Origin: Acidobacteriota bacterium
GTDB taxonomy: Bacteria > Actinomycetota > Acidimicrobiia > Acidimicrobiales > Ilumatobacteraceae
Assembly (NCBI GenBank): GCA_018970175.1
Contig: JAGWWV010000019.1
Location: forward strand, 1 to 38,056
Direction of reading: 5' to 3'
Length of the DNA: 38,056 bases
Part shown: piece after piece, positions 23,032 through 31,719 of the stretch
Layout of the letters: every line of letters begins with the position of its first letter
Numbering within the stretch: the first letter of the stretch is position 1
Position numbers and translations under genes: made by a program
Notes under the pieces: model-generated
What the model was told of the DNA's origin: nothing
Database searches by the model: none
What the model saw: the letters and a program-made list of their open reading frames with translations, nothing else

Positions 23032-23748
23032 TCAGGCGTCGGGCGTGGCTGGCAACGACGCGAGTGCCGACTCTGCTGCCACCTGCTCGGCGTTCTTCTT
23101 GGACTGCCCCTGGCCGGTCGCCTCGACGTCGCCCACGACAACGCGCGCAGTGAAGATCTTCGCGTGGTCGGGACCCTCACTCTCGACGAAATAACGCGGC
23201 GCGGCGAACCCGAGTCGCGCGGCACGTTCCTGCAGAACGGTCTTCGCGTCGAGCTTGTCGATGTTCGGGAGGGCTTTGTGCATCGCCGGCAACAGCAGCC
23301 GCTTCACTTTTTCGTAGGCCACCGCGGGACCGGCGTCGAGATAGATCGCCCCGATCACGGCCTCGAACGCGTCGGAGAGGATCGACGTTTTCGTTCGACC
23401 ACCGGCGGCGTCTTCGCCACGCCCGAGGAGCAACGCGGGACCGACACCGACCTGACGGGCGAGCGATGCAAGCGCCTTCGCATTGACGACGCTCTTGCGG
23501 AGATCCGTCAACCGACCTTCGGGAAGGTCGGTGAACGTCTTGTACGCGATGTCGGCGACGACCCAACCGAGAACCGCATCACCGAGGAATTCGAGGCGCT
23601 CGTTCGAATCGGGAGCCTCGTGTTCGGCCTGCCACGATCGGTGCTGCAGGGCACGAACGAGCAGCGACGGGTCGAGGAACTCGTGGTCGAAGCCCGTTGC
23701 CAGGCGTGCGAGCGCCTCAGGATCCGGCTGAGACGCGTCCATAGACAT
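23032..23748 (-). CDS. rnc: Ribonuclease III
   Basis: The 238-residue enzyme cuts double-stranded RNA in rRNA processing. The RNase III signature NERLEFLGDAVLGWVVA is near residues 48-64, and the second acidic site is in SDAFEAVIGAIYLD. The dsRNA-binding domain follows (about 165-235, ending GQGQSKKNAEQVAAESAL). The start is ATG 23748 or 23742; both lie inside the acpP 3' end, giving 32 or 26 bases of overlap, with no clear ribosome site. Translation probably depends on acpP translation. Confidence 0.97.
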   Translation of the reverse strand: MSMDASQPDPEALARLATGFDHEFLDPSLLVRALQHRSWQAEHEAPDSNERLEFLGDAVLGWVVADIAYKTFTDLPEGRLTDLRKSVVNAKALASLARQVGVGPALLLGRGEDAAGGRTKTSILSDAFEAVIGAIYLDAGPAVAYEKVKRLLLPAMHKALPNIDKLDAKTVLQERAARLGFAAPRYFVESEGPDHAKIFTARVVVGDVEATGQGQSKKNAEQVAAESALASLPATPDA

Positions 23749-23992
23749 AGTCGACGGCGTCGCGAACCGTCTTCAGGTCCTGGAGGTCTTCGTCCTCGAT
23801 ACGGAAGTCGGCGACAATGTCGGCGAGTTCTTCCTCGAGGGCCTCGACGAGCTCGATGAGTGCCAGCGAGTCGGCGTCGAGGTCGTCGACAAAGGACTGA
23901 CCTTCGGAGATCGCAGTCGGATCGATTTCCAGAATCTCGGACAATTGATCGCGGACGATCGCAAAGATTCCTGCTCGGTCGATTGCTGCCAT
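23717..23992 (-). CDS. acpP: Acyl carrier protein
   Basis: The 91-residue acidic protein carries growing acyl chains on a phosphopantetheine attached to Ser42 in DADSLALIELVEALEEE. It is slightly longer than the usual 77-82 residues. AAGGGAGA gives a strong ribosome site before ATG 23992. The plsX-acpP-rnc order is well known in bacteria and couples lipid supply to rRNA processing genes. The rnc gene begins inside its 3' end. Confidence 0.96.
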   Translation of the reverse strand: MAAIDRAGIFAIVRDQLSEILEIDPTAISEGQSFVDDLDADSLALIELVEALEEELADIVADFRIEDEDLQDLKTVRDAVDYVYGRVSAGS

Positions 23993-24014
23993 GTGTGTCT
24001 CCCTTTGGTGGGTA

Positions 24015-25034
24015 TCAGCGTCCGCTGCCGTTGGCGTCGGACGCCTGCGAGATTAGACCGATTGCGGAACGAATCGCCTCGACCATGCCGGAATCAACCA
24101 TTTCCCGCGCCACCTTGATGCCGTTCAGCATCGCGCGCGCCGACGACGACCCGTGCGAGATGATGCACACGCCGTCGACGCCGAGGAGAATCGCGCCGCC
24201 GTAGGTGTCGGGGTCGAGCGATTCGTACAGGGGCAGGAGCGACGGCAAGAGCGCGTCGGCATGGACCTTCAAGTCGGGACTGGACCCGAACGCCGCGAAC
24301 AATGCCTTCACGACCGTCTTCAAGCTTCCTTCGAGAGTCTTCAAGACGACGTTGCCCGTGAACCCGTCGGTGACCACCACGTCGACGTCGGGCGTCATGA
24401 TGTCGCGACCCTCGACGTTGCCGATGAAGTTGATACCCGGGGCAGCCGACAACAGTTCGTAGGCCTCTTTCCTCAGGGTGTCACCCTTGCCGGGCTCTTC
24501 TCCGATCGAGAGCAGACCGACACGGGGATTTTCGATTCCGAACCGACGCGCCGCGTAGATGGAGCCCATGACGCCGAACTGCACCAACCAGTCGGGCTGC
24601 ACCTCGGCGTTCGCTCCCGCGTCGAGGAGCACCGTCGGCGTGTGGCCCGGAACGGGAATGGGTGTCGCGATCGCGGGCCGATTGACGCCCTTCACGCGGC
24701 CCATGCGCAGAAGCGCCGATGCCATCGTGGCACCGGTGTTGCCTGCGGAGATCATCGCCGAGGCCTTGCCGTCCCGCACGGCTTCGGCCGCGCGGACGAG
24801 GGTGGAATCCTTCTTCCGACGAACGCCGCCGGCCGGGTCTTCGTCCATCGCGATGACTTCGCTCGCGGGAATGAGCGGCAGAGAGGAGATGTCGACCGAC
24901 GTCAGCGAGGCAAGGTTGTCGGGGCCGACGATTGCGCAGGGAATTCCCGCGGCGACGGCATCGAGGACGCCCTGCAGAATTTCGTCGGGGGCCTTGTCGC
25001 CTCCGAGGGCGTCAACGGCTACGGGGAGAACCAC
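24015..25034 (-). CDS. plsX: Phosphate acyltransferase PlsX
   Basis: The 339-residue enzyme makes acyl-phosphate from acyl-ACP for PlsY in phospholipid synthesis. It begins VAVDALGGDKAP, has ISAGNTGATMASAL, LLDAGANAEVQP, LLSIGEEPGKG, VVTDGFTGNVVLKTLEG and YGGAILLGVDG, all typical. GTG 25034 is the start. Only nine bases separate it from the rpmF stop, and TAATCT (25041-25046) built on that TAA stop ends six bases before the GTG, a possible internal leaderless promoter. acpP follows after 22 bases. Confidence 0.97.
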   Translation of the reverse strand: MVLPVAVDALGGDKAPDEILQGVLDAVAAGIPCAIVGPDNLASLTSVDISSLPLIPASEVIAMDEDPAGGVRRKKDSTLVRAAEAVRDGKASAMISAGNTGATMASALLRMGRVKGVNRPAIATPIPVPGHTPTVLLDAGANAEVQPDWLVQFGVMGSIYAARRFGIENPRVGLLSIGEEPGKGDTLRKEAYELLSAAPGINFIGNVEGRDIMTPDVDVVVTDGFTGNVVLKTLEGSLKTVVKALFAAFGSSPDLKVHADALLPSLLPLYESLDPDTYGGAILLGVDGVCIISHGSSSARAMLNGIKVAREMVDSGMVEAIRSAIGLISQASDANGSGR

Positions 25035-25040
25035 GGAGCG

Positions 25041-25046
25041 AGATTA
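25041..25046 (-). promoter_or_regulatory. Possible -10 of plsX overlapping the rpmF stop codon
   Basis: Minus-strand TAATCT begins with the rpmF TAA stop and ends six bases before the plsX GTG. Because the stop supplies TA, a chance match needs only one more T, so support is moderate. Confidence 0.4.
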
Positions 25047-25223
25047 GGCGACTTCGACGGCGGTACGACCCTTGTACCAACCGCAACCGCCACACACCAC
25101 GTGCGGCTTCTTCGCTGCTCCACAACGGGGGCACACGCTGCGCGACGGCAATGCGACGCGCATGTTCGCGGACTTGCGGCTGTGGGTCTTCGCCTTCGAC
25201 TTCTTTTTCTTGGGTACAGCCAC
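25044..25223 (-). CDS. rpmF: Ribosomal protein bL32, zinc form
   Basis: The 59-residue protein starts VAVPKKKKSKAKTHSRKS at GTG 25223, then has CPRC (Cys31, Cys34) and CGGC (Cys44, Cys47), the intact zinc ribbon of L32. CGGAGA is a good ribosome site. It lies between yceD and plsX, the conserved order in many bacteria. The C-terminal GRTAVEVA is usual. Confidence 0.97.
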   Translation of the reverse strand: MAVPKKKKSKAKTHSRKSANMRVALPSRSVCPRCGAAKKPHVVCGGCGWYKGRTAVEVA

Positions 25224-25286
25224 GATGGTCTCCGTTGGACGTGTTTCTCAGCCCCGAGAGGTTATCGGCGCGTCGGGAACTTTCGG

Positions 25287-25817
25287 CTACCGGTCGTCGA
25301 AGCGGTCGCGCAGGGCCTCGAGAGCCTCCCACCGCGGGTCGGGGGCGCCCACCGAGCAACCACACTCGGCTTCTGCGGGATCGGACTTGTCGGCCCCGCA
25401 TACCGGGCACAGGCCGGGACAGTCGGCGCGACACAGCGGGGCATCGGGCAGCGCGAGGAGCAGGTGCTCGCGAACGAGCGGCGCCAGGTTCAACTGCTCC
25501 CCTTCGAGCGGATAGGCATCGGGATCGGTGATCTCGCGCTGGTAGATCTCGCCGATGTCGACGGATGCCCGGTCGGTGACATCCTTCAGGCAACGCCGAC
25601 AGGTGTCGTGGTATTCAGCCGACACCGTGCCGCGCACCACGATGCCCGTGTTCGTTGACTCCAGATGGAACGAGACAGGAACGTCCTGTCCCCCGACGCG
25701 ATCGTCACCGAGTTCGAGCAGTGTCGAATCGATGGCGACATCGATGTCCTTCACGTTGCCCACGCGGCGCAGCACTTCCGCCACGTTCACGACCAGACCC
25801 GAGAGCGGTGATGCCAC
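25287..25817 (-). CDS. yceD: YceD/DUF177 family protein
   Basis: The 176-residue protein has the DUF177 core, with VSAEYHDTCRRCL (Cys-x-x-Cys) in the middle, and a C-terminal Cys-rich part CRADCPGLCPVCGADK followed by ECGCSV, as in other members. In plants and E. coli this family is linked to 23S rRNA accumulation. It is next to rpmF (L32), as in most bacteria. GTG 25817 is the start; it lies 17 bases after the DivIVA-like gene. Confidence 0.93.
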   Translation of the reverse strand: MASPLSGLVVNVAEVLRRVGNVKDIDVAIDSTLLELGDDRVGGQDVPVSFHLESTNTGIVVRGTVSAEYHDTCRRCLKDVTDRASVDIGEIYQREITDPDAYPLEGEQLNLAPLVREHLLLALPDAPLCRADCPGLCPVCGADKSDPAEAECGCSVGAPDPRWEALEALRDRFDDR

Positions 25818-25834
25818 GATGACTCGTCTCGCGT

Positions 25835-26407
25835 TCAGAAACGGTCTTGGTCGAAGAAGCCCTGGATCTCACCCGACGGATCGGTCGGCTGCGGCTCTTC
25901 TTCGGCCGGTGTTCCGATGGACAGGCGCTGTCGTCCGGTTGCCACCGTCTTCATCAATCGATCGAGGAGAATTTCGAAACTGCCGAGACGCTGGTCGAGA
26001 AAGTCCTCGGTCTCCATGCGAAGTCGACGAGCATCGCCTTCGGCATTTTCGACGACCGTGCGCGCGCGAGATTCCGCCGCACGCACCACCTCGGTTCGCT
26101 GCACCATGCGCTCGGCCTGCTGACGTGCGGCTTCGATGATTTCGTCGGCCTCGCGCCGGGCTTTGTTCACGAACTCCTGCTTTTCGCGAAGCATCCACCG
26201 AGCCTGGCGCAGTTCCTCGGGCAGCCGGGCGAGGGCGTCGTCGAGGATCTCGATGATCTCGTCGCGGTCGATGCGTGGCGTGCTCGACAGGGGCATGTTC
26301 GGTGCAGAAGCGATGATGTCGACGGCGCGCCGCAACAAGGCCTCGGCGTCGCCCATCTGCGGCTCGATCGGCGATTCGGCGAAGTCGTCGTAGTCGTCGT
26401 AGCTCAT
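25835..26407 (-). CDS. DivIVA-like coiled-coil protein
   Basis: The 190-residue protein has an acidic N-terminus, a helical region about 47-165 rich in Ala, Arg and Glu (for example EADEIIEAARQQAERMV) that should form a coiled coil, and an acidic Pro-containing tail. An equivalent protein lies beside coaD and yceD in mycobacteria and is described as DivIVA-domain or ATP-synthase-b-like. A role in cell-pole or division scaffolding is inferred from that likeness only. The ATG overlaps the coaD stop (ATGA, 26404-26407). Confidence 0.85.
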   Translation of the reverse strand: MSYDDYDDFAESPIEPQMGDAEALLRRAVDIIASAPNMPLSSTPRIDRDEIIEILDDALARLPEELRQARWMLREKQEFVNKARREADEIIEAARQQAERMVQRTEVVRAAESRARTVVENAEGDARRLRMETEDFLDQRLGSFEILLDRLMKTVATGRQRLSIGTPAEEEPQPTDPSGEIQGFFDQDRF

Positions 26408-26889
26408 GAGAAGATCTCCTTCAACGCCGCAGTGACATTCATTGGCACCATCGACGAAGGGTCGCCACCATACTGGGCGATCTCGCGCACGAAGCGGCTG
26501 CTCACCGACGAACGCTCGGGGCTGCAGGGCAGGTAGACGGTGGGGACGCCGGCGACGGCGAGGTTCGTGTGCGCCATCTGTTGCTCGATTTCAAAGTCAC
26601 CGGAATTGCGCAGACCCTTCACGATGAAGTCGACGTCTTCGGCCTTCGCCGCATCGACCGCGAGTCCGGGGTACGCCTTCACGCTGTACTTTCCCGCACA
26701 CGCCGTGTCGGCAAGCGCGCCGTTGATGAGGTGAATGCGCTGTTCGACGGTGAACACCCCACCGTGCTTCTCGGGGTTGTGGAGGATCGCGATGACGACG
26801 TGTCCGAAGAGCCGAGATGCCTGTTCGATCACGTCGACGTGACCGAGATGAATCGGGTCGAAACTTCCCGGGTAAAGAACCTTCGCCAT
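26404..26889 (-). CDS. coaD: Phosphopantetheine adenylyltransferase
   Basis: The 161-residue enzyme makes dephospho-CoA from phosphopantetheine and ATP. It begins MAKVLYPGSFDPIHLGH with HLGH at 14-17 (nucleotidyltransferase HxGH) and has SSVSSRFVR at 127-135 (the ISSxxVR motif). ATG 26889 is chosen over an upstream in-frame ATG because the family starts there. rsmD is 26 bases upstream, its usual partner. Confidence 0.98.
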   Translation of the reverse strand: MAKVLYPGSFDPIHLGHVDVIEQASRLFGHVVIAILHNPEKHGGVFTVEQRIHLINGALADTACAGKYSVKAYPGLAVDAAKAEDVDFIVKGLRNSGDFEIEQQMAHTNLAVAGVPTVYLPCSPERSSVSSRFVREIAQYGGDPSSMVPMNVTAALKEIFS

Positions 26890-26915
26890 GCGACCCCAAC
26901 GGTACAACCGACCGT

Positions 26916-27503
26916 TCAGGACCCGCCGTCTTTCATCTCCTCGCGGGTGAAAAATCCAACGGTGGTGCGCCCGTAATCCCTTGTACGGAACGCTTTCCAG
27001 CCCGCCGGCACGTCACGATGCACGGCGGCCCTCGCCTCGGTTTCGATGACCAGAACCACGTCCTTCGCGGCAGACTCCGCCGCCGAAAAGATCTCGCCCC
27101 AATTCGAGAACCCGTACGGAGGATCGGCGAGAACCAGGGTCGCGTCGGCCAACAACTCGCGGAGTCGCAGCGAACCGCCCACCGACGACTCCCGCACGAG
27201 ATCGACAACGACGACGGCGGACTGCCCGCCGAGTCCGAGGGACTCGAGGTTCCCGCGCAACACCTCGAGAGCGCGCCGGTCGTTCTCGACGAAAACGCAG
27301 CGCGATGCACCTCGCGACAACGCTTCGATCCCGAGTGCCCCGGACCCCGCGAAGAGATCCACTGCGAGGGCGTCGTCGACCGCACCCAGACTTCCGAGAG
27401 CGTTGAAAACGGCTTCGCGCACCTTGTCGGTCGTCGGGCGCGTCGAGTCACCGTCGGGTGCGTCGATGCGCCGACCGCGAAGTTCACCCGCCACCACACG
27501 CAT
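26916..27503 (-). CDS. rsmD: 16S rRNA (guanine966-N2)-methyltransferase
   Basis: The 195-residue enzyme methylates G966 of 16S rRNA in assembled 30S particles. It begins MRVVAGELRGRRI, has the SAM loop DLFAGSGALGIEALSRGA (FAGSGALG 51-58), acidic FVENDRRA, and the catalytic DPPYGF (127-132). Its neighbour is coaD, as in most bacteria. The ATG is 31 bases from the divergent zinc-ribbon gene. Confidence 0.97.
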   Translation of the reverse strand: MRVVAGELRGRRIDAPDGDSTRPTTDKVREAVFNALGSLGAVDDALAVDLFAGSGALGIEALSRGASRCVFVENDRRALEVLRGNLESLGLGGQSAVVVVDLVRESSVGGSLRLRELLADATLVLADPPYGFSNWGEIFSAAESAAKDVVLVIETEARAAVHRDVPAGWKAFRTRDYGRTTVGFFTREEMKDGGS

Positions 27504-27521
27504 GGCGTCAGTTTGTCAGGC

Positions 27522-27527
27522 AATAAT
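27522..27527 (+). promoter_or_regulatory. -10 element of zinc-ribbon gene
   Basis: AATAAT, matching the -10 consensus at five of six bases, then seven bases and GTG 27535. Confidence 0.55.
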
Positions 27528-27534
27528 CAACCTC

Positions 27535-27702
27535 GTGCAGACGCCCCCCGAGACGAGCACGTGCGTCGACTGCGGCGGCGTTGCCCACCTACTGACGCCG
27601 CCCCGCGAGGACGGCGTCTGGATGGTGGGCGACGTGATCACCTATCGATGCAGCGACTGCCGTGACCGGTGGGACATCATTCTGGAAAGCGACGACATCT
27701 AG
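27535..27702 (+). CDS. 55-residue zinc-ribbon protein
   Basis: The small protein has two Cys pairs, Cys10-Cys13 (CVDC) and Cys39-Cys42 (CSDC), 26 residues apart, the spacing of a zinc ribbon, and an acidic end. GTG 27535 is preceded by AATAAT seven bases upstream. The gene lies alone on the plus strand between recG and rsmD and shares the CTAG stop palindrome with recG. I recognise no family. A nucleic-acid or protein contact role is typical for lone ribbons, but nothing here shows which. Confidence 0.75.
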   Translation: MQTPPETSTCVDCGGVAHLLTPPREDGVWMVGDVITYRCSDCRDRWDIILESDDI

Positions 27703-29876
27703 TTCCGGACGACGTAGTCCTCGCCCCCGTGCGACTCGATGAAAAGTGCGACTTCGTCGCGAATCTCGGGGTGTTTGTCGAGAGTCGTGTCGTTGCCGAC
27801 CAGTTCGATTGCGACTTCCCGTGCGGCCTCGATGAGGTCACGGTCGCGTTTGAGCGACGCGAGCTTCAAGTCGTCGTTGCCGCCACTCTGTCGCTTGTCC
27901 ATGATGGTGCCCTCGCCGCGCAGTTGCAGGTCGACTTCGGCCAGTTCAAACCCGTCGGTCGTGGCGACGAGTGCCTCGATCCGCGGTTTCATCTCGGCGA
28001 TCAACTCGTCGTCGGAAAGCCCGGTGACGAGCCAACACGACGACGCCTTCTTTCCGCGACCGACGCGGCCCCGCAACTGGTGCAGCTGTGCGATTCCGAA
28101 GCGGTCCGCATCGAGGATCACCATCTGGGTCGCGTTCGGAACGTCGACGCCGACTTCGATGACGGTTGTTGCGACGAGTGCGTCGATCTCGCCGCGGCGG
28201 AACGACTCCATGACGGCGTCCTTTTCGGCCGACTTCATGCGACCGTGCAACAGTCCGAGCCGCAGGCCGGCCAACGCGCCACCGGAGAGTTCGGCGAACG
28301 TCGCCTCGGCCGAGGCGACCTCCAGCTTCTCGCTCTCCTCGATGAGCGGGCACACCACGTACGCCTGGTCGCCGCGGCCGACCGCGTCGCGAACGGCCGC
28401 CCACATCGCCTCCACTTCGGGTTCGCCCGCAACCGCATGGGTCACGATCGGGGTGCGCCCGGGCGGCATCTCGTCGAGCACGCTGACGTCGAGGTCGCCG
28501 AACAACGTGAGTGCGGCAGTGCGCGGGATCGGCGTCGCCGTCATGACGAGCGCGTCGGGACGAATGTCGGACAATTCGCGCAACTGCGCCCGCTGGTCGA
28601 CGCCGAAGCGGTGCTGTTCGTCGACCACGACCGCGCCGAGCGAAGCGAACTCGACCCCTTTTTGGATGAGAGCATGGGTTCCGATCGCGATGTCGACCGA
28701 ACCGTCGGCGAGTCCCGCAAGCACGTTGCGGCGCTGCTCACCGGTCACCCGGTTGGTGAGGAGCTCGACACGAATCGGGCGATTCCCAAAGAGACTCTCG
28801 GGGTCTTTCACGACGAGACCGTCGAGCAGGCGCGTGACCCCGGCAAAGTGCTGTTCGGCGAGAACTTCGGTCGGGGCCATGAGCACACCTTGGTAGCCAC
28901 CTTCGACCGCCGTGAGCAAGGTCGCCACCGCGACCACGGTCTTGCCGCTGCCGACGTCGCCCTGCAGCAACCGGTTCATCGGAACGGGCCCTGCCATGTC
29001 GGCGGTGACCTCATCGATGACCCGGCGTTGCGCGTTCGTCAGAGGAAACGCGAGATTCTCGACGAACTGCCGAACGAAGACTCCCCGGTTCGAATGCTCG
29101 ATCCCCCGTGCCGATTGCTCGATTCTCTTCTTTTCGCGCACGAGGTACGTCTGCACGCGGAGAAGTTCGTCGAAAGCGAGGCGACGCCGCGCCACCTCGA
29201 CGTCGCCGAGGGATGCGGGCAAGTGAATGGTGCGCATCGCTTCGAAACGGGACATCAGGTCGTACTTGCGCCGAAGCTCGTCGGGCAACGGATCCGACAC
29301 GCCACGTTTCACGCATTTTTTCAGGGCGATCTCGACCCACTTCGCCATCTCCCAGGTCTTCACGCCCTTGTCTCCGCTCTGCGGGTAAATCGGCACGATG
29401 CGTCCGGTTCGGTCGCCGATCAGGTCGACAACGGGGTTCGTCATCTGGAGTACGCCACGGTACGTGTCGGGCTTGCCCCACACCGAGATGGTGAGCCCCG
29501 CGTACAGCTGCTTCGCACGCCAGGGTTGGTTGAAGAAGGTGAGTGTGAACTTGCCCGTGCCGTCGCCGACGCGCACGGTGACCATCGAGCGCCGGTTGCG
29601 CGTCGTTCGCCTGTCGACCGACAGAACGTCGACCACGACGAGTGCCATCGCGCCGGCGACGAGATCGCTCACTCGGCACTCCTGCGTTCGGTCGACCCAG
29701 CGGCGCGGGTAGTACATCACGAGGTCGAGGACGTTGTGGACCTCGACTGCACGGAGATCGGCTTCACGCTTTTCTCCGATCCCCTGAATATCGGCGAGCT
29801 TCTTCGCGTGGAGTTCGGCGAGGGTGATCGGGCCCGTATCGACGGAGCCCTCGGGTTGCGACGTCCTACTCGACAC
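27699..29876 (-). CDS. recG: ATP-dependent DNA helicase RecG
   Basis: The 725-residue helicase reverses stalled forks and moves branched DNA. The N-terminal wedge/OB domain (about 60-170) is followed by helicase lobe 1 with QGDVGSGKT (Walker A), APTEVLAEQH, VVDEQHRFGVDQR and MTATPIPRT. Lobe 2 has LLHGRMKSAEKD, ATTVIEVGVDVPNA, QLHQLRGRVGRG and the RecG-specific end. GTG 29876 overlaps the upstream stop by 11 bases; further upstream codons would lie deeper in that gene. Order DAK2-recG-rsmD-coaD is standard for actinomycetes. The gene ends on a CTAG shared with the zinc-ribbon gene. Confidence 0.97.
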   Translation of the reverse strand: MSSRTSQPEGSVDTGPITLAELHAKKLADIQGIGEKREADLRAVEVHNVLDLVMYYPRRWVDRTQECRVSDLVAGAMALVVVDVLSVDRRTTRNRRSMVTVRVGDGTGKFTLTFFNQPWRAKQLYAGLTISVWGKPDTYRGVLQMTNPVVDLIGDRTGRIVPIYPQSGDKGVKTWEMAKWVEIALKKCVKRGVSDPLPDELRRKYDLMSRFEAMRTIHLPASLGDVEVARRRLAFDELLRVQTYLVREKKRIEQSARGIEHSNRGVFVRQFVENLAFPLTNAQRRVIDEVTADMAGPVPMNRLLQGDVGSGKTVVAVATLLTAVEGGYQGVLMAPTEVLAEQHFAGVTRLLDGLVVKDPESLFGNRPIRVELLTNRVTGEQRRNVLAGLADGSVDIAIGTHALIQKGVEFASLGAVVVDEQHRFGVDQRAQLRELSDIRPDALVMTATPIPRTAALTLFGDLDVSVLDEMPPGRTPIVTHAVAGEPEVEAMWAAVRDAVGRGDQAYVVCPLIEESEKLEVASAEATFAELSGGALAGLRLGLLHGRMKSAEKDAVMESFRRGEIDALVATTVIEVGVDVPNATQMVILDADRFGIAQLHQLRGRVGRGKKASSCWLVTGLSDDELIAEMKPRIEALVATTDGFELAEVDLQLRGEGTIMDKRQSGGNDDLKLASLKRDRDLIEAAREVAIELVGNDTTLDKHPEIRDEVALFIESHGGEDYVVRN

Positions 29877-31587
29877 CGAACAAGTATGGATAGAGGGGCT
29901 GGCCACCACGATGGACCTCGACCGTGATGTCGGGATGATGTTCGGCCATCCATGCGGAGAGTTCCCCCGTCATGTCGGCCGTGGCATCGACGCCCTCGAG
30001 GACCGTGAGGATCTCACGGTCGGGAGAAATGAGGTGATCGAGCAACTGTGTCGTTGCCGCGCGCCAGGTTCCGCCGATCGCAACGATGCCGTCGCCACGC
30101 ACGATTCCGATCCAGTCCCCGGTGTGGATTGCCCCGGCATCGCTGTCGGTATCGCGCACCGCCTGGGTGATCTCCCCCGTTGCCACACTGGCTGCCGCAG
30201 CACTCATTTCCCGGGCATTGTGTTCCGCGGAGGCCTCGGGGTCGTACACGACGAGCGCAGCGAGCGCTTCGGGCATCGAGCACGACGGGACGACACGAAT
30301 GTCCTTTTTCGTGAGTTCACCCACCTGGTTGGCGACGGGAATGATGTTCTTGTTGTTCGGCAACAAGACGATCTGGTTCGCATTCATGTGTTCGACGGCG
30401 TCGAGAAGTTCCGCGGTCGACGGATTGAGCGACTGACCACCGGACACGACACCATGGACTCCGAGTTGACCGAACAATTCCGCGATGCCGTCGCCGCTCG
30501 CCACCGCGACGACCGCGCACGTGACGGGCGGTAGTGAACTCGAATGGTGTGGTGCATGCCCCGGCCGTCCGGGGTGAACGACGTCGCCCGCTTCGACTCC
30601 GAGCGCAGCCTCGCGTTTTGCGTGTTCGTCGGCGACTTCTTCGAAAAGATCGGTGACCCTGATGGCCCGCGGGCGACCCCCGAGCTCGATGGGCGCCTCG
30701 ATCGCGGCACCGATGTCGTTGGTGTGGATGTGGCAGTTGTAGAGACCCTCGCCGCCGACGACGACGATCGAGTCGCCGATGCGCCCCCAGGCCTCCATGA
30801 AGTCGCGATGGTGGGAATCGTCGAGGTCGAGGAGGAACATCACTTCGTAACGAAGTTCACTGACATCGACGCCGCTGTCCGACGTGCGATGGGCCACGGC
30901 CTCGAGCGCGTCGAGGTCGGGACTGGCCGACTCATCGGGTTCGGGCAGTGCGTCGCCGGATACGACATGGAGGAACGAATCGAGGAGCAACAAGAAACCG
31001 GCGCCCCCGGCGTCGACCACACCCGCTTGCTTCAGGACGGGCAGCATGTCGGGCGTGCGTCGCAGCGCGTCACCGCCGACCGTTCGCGCGGCGCGCAACA
31101 CCCCATCCAATTTGTCGGACTTCTCAGCTTCCGCTGCCGCCGCATCCGATGATTCACGCACGACGGTGAGGATCGTTCCTTCGATCGGCTTCAGTACGGC
31201 CTCGTAGGCCGACTTCGATGCGGCGCACAACCCGTCGGCAAACATTCGGGCGTCGACAGCACCCGCGTCGGCCGTCGCAAAAGTGTGTGCGAGCCCGCGC
31301 AGCACCTGGGACAGAATCACTCCGCTGTTGCCGCGGGCCCCCATGAGCGCGCCGTGGCTGATCCCACCGCAGACGCTTGACAGGTCGAGGCCGTTCCGCT
31401 CGACCCGAGTCTCGATCTCGGCAACCACGGCATCGAGAGTGCGCGCCATGTTGGTGCCGGTATCACCGTCGGGCACCGGGTAGACGTTCAGTCGGTTGAT
31501 CGACGCCTGATGGCGGCGAATCGTGTCACGAAAAGTGACGACGACGTCTCGAAGCTGTTGGGCGGACAGCCGGTCGGGGCCAGGCAC
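29866..31587 (-). CDS. DAK2/FakA-like (fatty acid?) kinase subunit
   Basis: The 573-residue protein has a DhaL domain at the N-terminus with [14 protein letters not shown] (34-47; Asp40 and Asp42 for Mg-ATP), [12 protein letters not shown] and [10 protein letters not shown] middle domain has [21 protein letters not shown], and a C-terminal EDD-like domain follows. This is the FakA layout: FakA phosphorylates fatty acids bound by FakB. No FakB is in the window, so the substrate is inferred. I choose GTG 31587, because TACCAT lies exactly seven bases upstream; ATG 31629 is the alternative. recG overlaps its stop by 11 bases. Confidence 0.88.
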   Translation of the reverse strand: MPGPDRLSAQQLRDVVVTFRDTIRRHQASINRLNVYPVPDGDTGTNMARTLDAVVAEIETRVERNGLDLSSVCGGISHGALMGARGNSGVILSQVLRGLAHTFATADAGAVDARMFADGLCAASKSAYEAVLKPIEGTILTVVRESSDAAAAEAEKSDKLDGVLRAARTVGGDALRRTPDMLPVLKQAGVVDAGGAGFLLLLDSFLHVVSGDALPEPDESASPDLDALEAVAHRTSDSGVDVSELRYEVMFLLDLDDSHHRDFMEAWGRIGDSIVVVGGEGLYNCHIHTNDIGAAIEAPIELGGRPRAIRVTDLFEEVADEHAKREAALGVEAGDVVHPGRPGHAPHHSSSLPPVTCAVVAVASGDGIAELFGQLGVHGVVSGGQSLNPSTAELLDAVEHMNANQIVLLPNNKNIIPVANQVGELTKKDIRVVPSCSMPEALAALVVYDPEASAEHNAREMSAAAASVATGEITQAVRDTDSDAGAIHTGDWIGIVRGDGIVAIGGTWRAATTQLLDHLISPDREILTVLEGVDATADMTGELSAWMAEHHPDITVEVHRGGQPLYPYLFGVE

Positions 31588-31594
31588 GGGGCAG

Positions 31595-31600
31595 ATGGTA
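31595..31600 (-). promoter_or_regulatory. -10 element of DAK2/FakA-like gene
   Basis: TACCAT on the minus strand, seven bases, then GTG 31587. It supports the shorter start and the head of the long operon. Confidence 0.55.
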
Positions 31601-31682
31601 ATGATTCGGCGCGCAACGGGCGTGCCCATGCCGCGGATTGGCATGGGTTCGGCGCCCGCAGCGCGGACGTTGCCCGCTGTGG

Positions 31683-31711
31683 TTGGGGTCGGAACGTGCC
31701 GCTGTTAGCCT
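31683..31711 (+). promoter_or_regulatory. Promoter of rpmB (-35 and -10)
   Basis: TTGGGG at 31683-31688, a 17-base spacer and TAGCCT at 31706-31711 form a plausible sigma70-type promoter. Eight bases then lead to ATG 31720, so the leader is nil or one or two bases. Confidence 0.6.
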
Positions 31712-31719
31712 CGGCTCTT

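Noticed and set aside
29877-29909. Upstream start for recG
   Set aside because: It would extend recG deeper into the FakA-like coding region, and the added residues show no conservation to the family.
27669-29927. Plus-strand ORF of 752 codons opposite recG
   Set aside because: The recG protein has all helicase motifs; the opposite frame has none and overlaps the zinc-ribbon gene in another frame.
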